Below are positions 14,252 to 21,172 of a stretch of 21,172 bases of DNA, piece by piece. Source of the DNA: JBATTK01 sp049670505 (GTDB lineage Bacteria; Bacteroidota; Bacteroidia; Flavobacteriales; Flavobacteriaceae). The stretch covers positions 1 through 21,172 of the forward strand of contig JBATTK010000053.1 in the NCBI GenBank assembly GCA_049670505.1, read 5' to 3'. Below the pieces are notes generated by a model. The model did no database searches. It saw nothing but the letters and a program-made list of their open reading frames with translations, and was not told the DNA's origin. Position numbers and translations under genes: made by a program. The first letter of the stretch is position 1. The number at the start of each line of letters is the position of its first letter.

Positions 14252-17200
14252 TTATCGATAAAGGGTAAAATGGCCAACAAATTCTCGGGTATCAGTTTCA
14301 CCGTTAAGCTTAATGATATACCAATAATCACCAGTGGGTAGTTCGCTACTTTGGTAGATACCGTTCCATCCACTGTCATTGAGCCCCATTCTATAGATCT
14401 CTCTACCATAACGGTCAAATATGATCGTTAGTATTTCGGGGAATGCTTCCCTGTTCCTTGGGATCCAAACGTCATTAAGGCCATCGCCATCCGGCGTAAA
14501 GAAATTGGGGATTTCTATGTCTATAAACTCTATAAATATATCGGCGCTTGTCTCACATCCGTTTTCATCCGTCACGGTAACCGTGTAAGTATCCGTTCTG
14601 TTGATAATAAAGGTGTTGTCATCACCGTTGTTCACATCTCCAAAAGAGAAGGTATATGCTTCTAATCCGCCTGTTGCCGTTGCCGTAATTTCGTTAATAT
14701 TGCGCTGCTCCAGAACTAGCTCAAGTGGGGCAAAATCCTCGATTTCGAAATCGAATCTACGCACACAACCGCTGGTTATAGATGCAATAGCTATGTAATG
14801 TTGTCCGGCAGGCATATTCCTAAAATCCGGGGTCAATTGCATATCGGCGGAATCCATCGAATTTAAAGCATACATTACGTCGCCAAGGACGGAATCGTCC
14901 TCAAGTGTAATGTTCACAAAATTGTTGGGGGTATCTCCAGTACATTCATAGACAGGAGTCACATTGGCATTTAGGTTAACGCCACCATCTACAACAATAG
15001 TAGTGTTAACTTGACAACCATTGGCATCGCGTATAAAGATGACGTAAGTGCCTGCGGCCAAACTACTAAAATCCGTTTGATCCTGTATAAAATCAGCATC
15101 GCTATTGGAATTTAATGCAGTGCTATATGGGGCTACACCACCTGTAATCGTTAGGCTAATGGTACCATCCTCGTCACCTGCGCAAATTTCTGGCGTGCTT
15201 ACATCGGTTACCATAATTTGTGTTGCAGGCTCAATGGTATATTCCCGCTGTACAAAACATCCGTTCGCATCTTGGGCTATTACGGTATAGTTACCTGCCG
15301 CTAGATCGCTGAAGACGTTAATGGCGTCAAATTGATCCAAGTTGGGTGAAATGGCATATTGGTAGTCGCCCGTACCTCCGGACAATGTTATCGTAATGGT
15401 ACCATCATTGGCACCCATACAAGTTTCGTTGGTAAAATCCTCGGTAAATGCCAATGGAATAGGCTCCGTGATTACGACCTGTTGCGGCGGTGCCGTACAA
15501 TCTTCGCTGATTACATTAACATAGTAGGTCCCTGCAGTCAGACCGGGGAATTGGCCGGTTCCAATAGGTCCTGTTACCGCTATTCGGTCGGCGATATTCA
15601 AAACACTTGGATCTAGGGCATTAAGGTTGGCCAAAGAACCAGTATAGTTATTGTATAGTTCATAGATATAATTCCCAAGACCTCCATCTGCGTTTGCATA
15701 AATAATGGCGGTATTGTCTCCGGTACAGTTGATAAAGGCCGCAGATGTATCTACATCCAAGGATAGATTAATAATAGGATCTTCGGAGATTTCGTTGGAC
15801 CTGACCGATATACATCCATTGGAATCATAAACATAATAGCTATAGGTACCTGCACCAACATTGGTAAAGGGATGTGTAGTAGCATTATCAAAAGGATTCA
15901 AGTTTAGGCCGGTATCGTCCAAGCTCCAAAAATATGGTCCTGTACCTCCGCTGGCTCTTAATTCAAGCGCGGCATCGGTCAAACAGGTAAGCGGACTTGT
16001 CCGCACCAAGAGCGCATTTACTTCCGAAGGGTCGGAGATCGTAGTGGGGCCAAAAGTATCTCCACAATTACCCTCATCTACAATAGTAACACTGTAAGTA
16101 CCTGCAAAAAGATCGGTAAAGACATTGGATGCCTGTGGTACGGAAGTACTTACTATGGTAGTACCGGCATCGTCGTATACGTTCAATAAATATTGTATAG
16201 TTCCGGTACCGCCCGAAAGTACCGTAGCCGTTACAACACCATCATTATCCCCTTCACAATCCAAAGTGTAGGAAGTTGATATTCCAGCGGTAATTGGTGC
16301 AGGTCTAACCAGTACCTGGCTGTAGGCTGTATTATCACAACCCAAAGCATCTGTAATAGTTACCTCAAAGGTGCCTTCGTATAAGCCTTCAAAAATATAG
16401 GCGGATACATTGGTTTCGGTAAAGCTCTGCGTTCCGGAATCTATGTTAATGGTATATGGTCCTACTCCACCTTCCGGGTCTACCAAAATCCTGCCTTGAT
16501 CACCCGTACAGGTCACATTGGCCACTTGATTCACTGTGGCGGTTATAGGGTCTTGGGGCGTGGTTATCGTAAATATCTCATCCTTGAAACAAGCAGGGGC
16601 ATTGTTCTGCGTTACGCGTACCCGATAGGTTCCCGCGAAGAGCGCTATAGGGGCCGTAGGGCCATTATCAGGGCTCGTATTTGGACCTATAACCGAAGTA
16701 TCATCAAGAATATCCGCTGTTCCGTTGGTATTGAAAATTTCCCAATCAAAAGGACCGACATAGTTATTAGTGGCATCCGTCAATTCTAGGGTAATAGAGC
16801 CACTGTCCGTACCATGGCAGACCACATCGCTAATTTTGTTGATGACAATATCGAACGTATTGGGTTCACTAACTTCATGGGTTACATTGATAATACATCC
16901 CGTGGTAAAATTCATTACTTCAAAAACATGAACCCCTACGGATAGATTATTAAACAGATTTGATGTACCGAACGTACCACTGGGCAGCTCCCTAAATCTA
17001 TAGTTACTTAGATCGGCGGTTGAATTGGTAAGGGAACTAACAACATCTATTCTGATATTCTCCCCAGAACACATGGGAGAACCAATAAGAACTGCAGTAA
17101 CGGATTGTAATTCATCAAAAGGCACTATTGTAGCGGTAGTAGTCCCAACACAGCCTTTGTCATCATACACGTTGATAACATAGTTACCCCCGGCAAAGTC

Positions 17201-20200
17201 GGTCTCAATATAGGTAGGATCGGTTCCGTCCTGTACGGGCGTGGGATTACCATCCCTTAAAAATTCATATCGCACATAGTTGGTAGATCCGCCTGTAGCC
17301 CCTGCAAATGTTAAGCTTGCATTATCCGGATTGTTTCCTGCCGCACAGCCGTAAGGAACGGGTGTTATGGCATTGACCACCATGGGTTGGGGCTCTGTGA
17401 TAAGCTGATCTATGGTCAAGGTACAGCCGTTATTAGCTGTGCCCGTAATGGTATATTCTGTTCCCGTAAGCGTTCCGGTCAGTCCGGTAAAGGTCGCGGT
17501 AGTTGCTGTATTTAGGGTTGCATCCGAATCTATTGGAGTGGTTAGTACTCCACCATCCACAGCGGTAATCTGGAATGTAAACGGTGAAATCCCATTGTTC
17601 GTTGCACTTACCGTAATGGAACCATCGTCCGAAACAGCACAGGTTTCATTAACCACGGTATCGATATTCAATACAGGATCGATTCTATTCGGCACCTCTA
17701 CGGTAAAACTTCTTGGCGGGCATGTAGGTGTATTGTTATCATATACACGTACCGTGTATGTTCCGGAAACATCGGCTAGGTTCCATACCTCCTCATTGGC
17801 CGGTACGGGAAGCGTGGTCCTGGATTGGTCCGATGCTCCAGGGCCATCAATTTCATAATCGTAACTTCCTGAACCCGCGGTAGCCCTAATGGTAATTTCT
17901 GCGTTCGGGGAAGCCTGGCAATCCAATAATTTGGTCTGCATGGCACTGGCTTCCAAAATAGGATACACTTCGGTTGCCGTTGGGGAGACAACGGAGCAAC
18001 CGTTACTGTCCATTACCGCAATGGAATAACTTCCTGCCGCAACATTGTTAAAAACACCCCCGTTGTCTACATAAGTGACGCCCCCGTCATTGGAATAAAA
18101 ATAGGGTGCGGTACCGTTAGCGGCATTTACTGTGATCGATAATGGACTTATGCAATTATCCACAACTATAGATGCGATGGTGGGACTTTGTGATACGGTA
18201 ATGGACACGGACCCTAAGGGATCGGTACATCCATACTGGTCCGTCACATTAACGGCTATATTGAAAGGAGTTATCGTAGCATCTACCAAATTACCGATAG
18301 GTACTTCTACAGGGTTGTCCGTACTAACGATATCGGTTGTAAAATTAGCACTGGATAAGGTATAGGTATAAGTACCTCCACCTCCAAAAATACTCTGTAT
18401 TTCAACCAGTCCGGGAGATGCACAGGTAATATCACGTGTAACCGCTGGAGTTCCCGTAATAGGATTTAGTTCTTCCAGCAATAAATTTTCGGTCGCACCT
18501 ACACAACTACCTACACCACCGTCCACTTCGGTTACTTGTATGAAATAATTACCAGCTGGTAATCCAGGCACCGACACATTCTGGGGGGATGTATATGGCA
18601 AGTTACCACCACTATCTGCAACGGATAAAGCCGAGCCTGAACTCATATCAAAAACTTCCCAACGGAACTCGGTTCCAAAGGGCGCTTGGGTATCCGTAAC
18701 GGTATAGGTAATACTTCCAGTGCTCAACCCATCGCATGTAGGTTCATAGGAAGATGTTATTTCCAAAGGAACGGTGATAATATCATTTACATTCGTGTTA
18801 CTCTGTCGAATACATCCAACGGCATCCCTAACATAGAAAGTATATGTTCTTCCAGGGACAAGACCAACAAATTGATGAGGATCTGCAAGCCCTTTAGCAG
18901 GAGTGGTCCATGGATTTGCAGGAGATAAAGGGTCAAAGTTTGCCGGATCATCACTCCAAGTGTAGTTGTAAGGATCTGTTCCCTGACTACCTTGAACGGA
19001 AACCCTTAATTCGTTACAGTTTACTACAATAGGAAGAATGGTAATATCCAGATCATCCAAGGGAAAAGGGATAATAAATTCAGGCAAGACAGTTAAACAA
19101 ACCGTATTTCCAGAACCATCGGTTGTACGCATTGCCGGAGTTACGGTACTTCCTGAAACATATCCAGTGAATATATCGGTAAGGGTACTGTTGCCGATCC
19201 ATGTGGTTCCTCCATCATCACTAAACTCAATAGTTCCTAAGGTTCCCGGATATCCGGTGAACTGAAACCCAAAATCATTGGGGTCTCCGGTACATGTGGA
19301 AGGTGTAATACCTACAATGGTTGCGGTTAATTCATCTGGATTGGTAATGGTCACGGGCGTTTCGGTTCGTACACATCCATTGGCATCGGTCACATTAATG
19401 GTATAATTGCCCGGGGCAAGATTAAAATATGATCTTGGCACCGTAACTACATTGGTATTGGTTTCATCGGAGGCTCCACCATTATCCAAATCAACGATCT
19501 GGATGGTATACGGACTATCTCCCGCTGTAATATCTACTTCAATAGAACCTGTGCCATTATAACATACGGGATCGGTTGGGGTAGCGGTAAACGCCAAGGG
19601 TGTTGCGGGATCAACGGTAACTGTTTCCATATAACCACAAAAAGGCGAATTGATACTGTTATCCCGGACATAAACATCATAGTCACCATCGTTTCCGGTG
19701 GTTACCGCAAAAGTGCTGGTCATACCGAATAATCCTGTTGGGTCCGTAGTGGTGGGCACAAAGGCATATTCTAGCGCACCCGTGTCACCCGTTGCGTTCA
19801 CGGTAATACTTCCATCGGCACAGGAGCTAATATCCACTACATCTATGTCCACGGACAAGTAGCCTACGGGAATTGCCGTACCTACACATCCCAAACCATC
19901 TCTAACATTGATCATATAGGTCCCTGTGGTCAAACCGTTGAATATATGTCGAGTTGGATTCGTATTGGGATCCACCCACGGATTGCCATCGATCTGGAAC
20001 TGATAGGTCCCATTCCCTCCGGTAACATCAACTTGAATGGTACGATTTGCGGTATCGCCGGAATAGCAGACGGTAAATACAATAGGATCTGTTGTCGGGA
20101 TATTTATAGGGGTATCGATAACATCCTCGCACAAATTGGCATCCCTTACGCGAACGATATAGTCGCCATCGGCAATTCCAGTGAATACGTTGTTGGTTCC

Positions 20201-21172
20201 GTTTGCGGCAAAATCATATCCTGGGATAGGTGTCCCTCCGGTGTCTTCCAATTGATATTGATAGGCAGGCGTGCCTTCCGTGGCACTGGCCGTAATGGTT
20301 GCGCCCCCATTGGTACAGGTGAGCGCCGTAGTAATACTGGCACTGGCAACCAAGGGATTGGGCTCCGTTATCGTATGTGTGACAGAAGTGGTACAAGTGG
20401 TTTCATTGGCCCTACGTATGTCTATGGTATGTGACCCTGCATCGAAAACCGCGGTAGTGGTCACTGGAGAGGTGGTAGAACCGGTCCAACTGGTACCGCC
20501 ATCCACGGAATATTCAAATCCGGTAGCGGCATCAAAATTTTCGACCTCAAAGGTGATGGTACCATCGGAAGTACCATTACAACTGGCATTAACGGCGGAG
20601 ATAAAATTAGCGGTAAAATCTTTTCCCGCTTCTATGACAATGGGAGTGTCAATAGAAAGCACACAGACCTCAGGGGTTTGGGTGACCAAAATATCATCTA
20701 TGGCGACATCGTTGCCACTTATTTGGCTCTCTTCTGTAACAATAACCAAATCCAATGTAGTGTTGGTTCCGGGATTCAATACAATGGTCGGGGGTTGATT
20801 CCAAATGTCGTTTTCAGGAATATTTCCCGTGGTTTCATCTACCACCACAGTGGATGTACCTGGAATTCTAAGCTCAATTCTCAAGTTTGGATTAACGCCT
20901 CCTGTTCCGCTTCTCTGGAGATTGATGGCCCAAAGGGAAACCTCCAAAGGTTGGTTGGGAATAATATCATTGATGACTTTTTTGTAAATGATTTGACCAG
21001 GATCTGGAGCACCAATATTGATGACCAGATAACGCCCATTTGTAGCTCTAGTGTTCGTAGTATGGTCAATGGGGTTTAACCACGAACCGAAGGGTCGTGC
21101 AATAGAATCGGTTATCGCATATTCATAGTCATTGATGGATTTATTTGGATCCACGGGCGCACCACTAGGGGT
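14252..21172 (-). CDS. Giant SprB-repeat surface adhesin with type B T9SS sorting domain, 5' partial
   Basis: An exported cell-surface protein; 2306 residues are visible and the frame is open at the right edge, so the true start lies outside (the GTG at 21154 is internal). The first visible 170 residues form a jelly-roll, carbohydrate-binding-like module (SLWAINL, NPNLRIELR, GNDVAIDDI). About 22 SprB-type repeats of roughly 90 residues follow, each opening with a Cys (NETCMGANDGTITITLSGGTG) and closing with a Cys in a DANGC-like strand after AAGNYTV. The paired cysteines suggest one disulfide per module. One last module lacks the opening Cys. The final 90 residues are the CHU_C-type (type B) sorting domain: IPNFFTPDGDGLNDVW, FDRYGREIY, GWNG and PTGDYWY. 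Proteins of this plan (F. johnsoniae SprB) move along the surface in gliding. PorP/SprF follows after 20 bases. The repeats are strongly diverged at DNA level. Confidence 0.95.
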   Translation of the reverse strand, partial: TPSGAPVDPNKSINDYEYAITDSIARPFGSWLNPIDHTTNTRATNGRYLVINIGAPDPGQIIYKKVINDIIPNQPLEVSLWAINLQRSGTGGVNPNLRIELRIPGTSTVVVDETTGNIPENDIWNQPPTIVLNPGTNTTLDLVIVTEESQISGNDVAIDDILVTQTPEVCVLSIDTPIVIEAGKDFTANFISAVNASCNGTSDGTITFEVENFDAATGFEYSVDGGTSWTGSTTSPVTTTAVFDAGSHTIDIRRANETTCTTSVTHTITEPNPLVASASITTALTCTNGGATITASATEGTPAYQYQLEDTGGTPIPGYDFAANGTNNVFTGIADGDYIVRVRDANLCEDVIDTPINIPTTDPIVFTVCYSGDTANRTIQVDVTGGNGTYQFQIDGNPWVDPNTNPTRHIFNGLTTGTYMINVRDGLGCVGTAIPVGYLSVDIDVVDISSCADGSITVNATGDTGALEYAFVPTTTDPTGLFGMTSTFAVTTGNDGDYDVYVRDNSINSPFCGYMETVTVDPATPLAFTATPTDPVCYNGTGSIEVDITAGDSPYTIQIVDLDNGGASDETNTNVVTVPRSYFNLAPGNYTINVTDANGCVRTETPVTITNPDELTATIVGITPSTCTGDPNDFGFQFTGYPGTLGTIEFSDDGGTTWIGNSTLTDIFTGYVSGSTVTPAMRTTDGSGNTVCLTVLPEFIIPFPLDDLDITILPIVVNCNELRVSVQGSQGTDPYNYTWSDDPANFDPLSPANPWTTPAKGLADPHQFVGLVPGRTYTFYVRDAVGCIRQSNTNVNDIITVPLEITSSYEPTCDGLSTGSITYTVTDTQAPFGTEFRWEVFDMSSGSALSVADSGGNLPYTSPQNVSVPGLPAGNYFIQVTEVDGGVGSCVGATENLLLEELNPITGTPAVTRDITCASPGLVEIQSIFGGGGTYTYTLSSANFTTDIVSTDNPVEVPIGNLVDATITPFNIAVNVTDQYGCTDPLGSVSITVSQSPTIASIVVDNCISPLSITVNAANGTAPYFYSNDGGVTYVDNGGVFNNVAAGSYSIAVMDSNGCSVVSPTATEVYPILEASAMQTKLLDCQASPNAEITIRATAGSGSYDYEIDGPGASDQSRTTLPVPANEEVWNLADVSGTYTVRVYDNNTPTCPPRSFTVEVPNRIDPVLNIDTVVNETCAVSDDGSITVSATNNGISPFTFQITAVDGGVLTTPIDSDATLNTATTATFTGLTGTLTGTEYTITGTANNGCTLTIDQLITEPQPMVVNAITPVPYGCAAGNNPDNASLTFAGATGGSTNYVRYEFLRDGNPTPVQDGTDPTYIETDFAGGNYVINVYDDKGCVGTTTATIVPFDELQSVTAVLIGSPMCSGENIRIDVVSSLTNSTADLSNYRFRELPSGTFGTSNLFNNLSVGVHVFEVMNFTTGCIINVTHEVSEPNTFDIVINKISDVVCHGTDSGSITLELTDATNNYVGPFDWEIFNTNGTADILDDTSVIGPNTSPDNGPTAPIALFAGTYRVRVTQNNAPACFKDEIFTITTPQDPITATVNQVANVTCTGDQGRILVDPEGGVGPYTINIDSGTQSFTETNVSAYIFEGLYEGTFEVTITDALGCDNTAYSQVLVRPAPITAGISTSYTLDCEGDNDGVVTATVLSGGTGTIQYLLNVYDDAGTTIVSTSVPQASNVFTDLFAGTYSVTIVDEGNCGDTFGPTTISDPSEVNALLVRTSPLTCLTDAALELRASGGTGPYFWSLDDTGLNLNPFDNATTHPFTNVGAGTYSYYVYDSNGCISVRSNEISEDPIINLSLDVDTSAAFINCTGDNTAIIYANADGGLGNYIYELYNNYTGSLANLNALDPSVLNIADRIAVTGPIGTGQFPGLTAGTYYVNVISEDCTAPPQQVVITEPIPLAFTEDFTNETCMGANDGTITITLSGGTGDYQYAISPNLDQFDAINVFSDLAAGNYTVIAQDANGCFVQREYTIEPATQIMVTDVSTPEICAGDEDGTISLTITGGVAPYSTALNSNSDADFIQDQTDFSSLAAGTYVIFIRDANGCQVNTTIVVDGGVNLNANVTPVYECTGDTPNNFVNITLEDDSVLGDVMYALNSMDSADMQLTPDFRNMPAGQHYIAIASITSGCVRRFDFEIEDFAPLELVLEQRNINEITATATGGLEAYTFSFGDVNNGDDNTFIINRTDTYTVTVTDENGCETSADIFIEFIDIEIPNFFTPDGDGLNDVWIPRNREAFPEILTIIFDRYGREIYRMGLNDSGWNGIYQSSELPTGDYWYIIKLNGETDTREFVGHFTLYR

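Noticed and set aside
20271..20798. A 175-residue open frame on the plus strand, and similar ones such as 17412-17858, opposite the adhesin
   Set aside because: They are antisense shadows of the repeat-rich adhesin gene. Their valine-, serine- and threonine-rich, low-complexity translations arise from the codon pattern of the opposite strand.
14252..21172. Repeated short DNA words every 250-300 bases, suggestive of a repeat array or CRISPR
   Set aside because: They are the coding traces of the SprB modules (the cysteine and DxxGC codons). There are no identical repeats of 20-40 bases with unique spacers.

Overview
The window reads as chromosomal DNA of a marine-type member of the Bacteroidota, most likely a Flavobacteriaceae. 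Several things point there. A SprB-type giant adhesin ends in a type B gliding/type IX secretion (T9SS) sorting domain and sits next to a PorP/SprF gene. Start codons lack Shine-Dalgarno sequences, and several transcription units carry the Bacteroidota promoter element TAnnTTTG. The mix of an S41 protease, a head-GIN (DUF2807) protein and RNase R also fits the group. Base composition is moderately AT-rich. Nothing in the window is a phage, insertion sequence, integron or CRISPR array.

Layout. (1) 1-1823, plus strand: the 3' part of a C-terminal processing (S41) protease gene, followed 4 bases later by a small TfoX-N-like protein. (2) 1946-4081, plus: a PQQ-dependent dehydrogenase of the membrane glucose dehydrogenase type, here a secreted or lipid-anchored protein with a cytochrome c domain inserted inside the propeller. 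It has its own candidate promoter. (3) 4115-6563, plus: a secreted alpha/beta-hydrolase with an unassigned helical tail, then a C5-cytosine DNA methyltransferase with no visible restriction partner. (4) 8353-6550, minus: a tight three-gene unit of rpiB, a zinc-type CDF exporter and an ElaA-like acetyltransferase. Its end overlaps the methyltransferase end by 14 bases. (5) 8354-8975: an unusually long, very AT-rich divergent intergenic region with TTATCAA-type motifs and a 15-base direct repeat. (6) 8976-12591, plus: rnr, a head-GIN surface protein and a LysE-type exporter. (7) 12596-12695: a hairpin terminator and tRNA-Cys on the minus strand. (8) 13162-12803, minus: folB. (9) 21172-13284, minus: the giant SprB-repeat adhesin, truncated by the window edge, with its PorP/SprF partner 20 bases downstream. 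A clear intrinsic terminator follows at 13211-13227.

How the genes work together. The strongest functional unit is the adhesin plus PorP/SprF pair. Type B T9SS cargo depends on a cognate PorP/SprF-like protein for secretion and attachment in Flavobacterium johnsoniae, and the same order is seen here. The rest is mainly housekeeping (RNase R, FolB, RpiB, tRNA-Cys) and envelope or periplasmic functions. I see no convincing multi-gene undescribed system. The items most worth a second look are the inserted-cytochrome quinoprotein, the solitary methyltransferase, the helical tail of the hydrolase, and the 620-base AT-rich region between rpiB and rnr.
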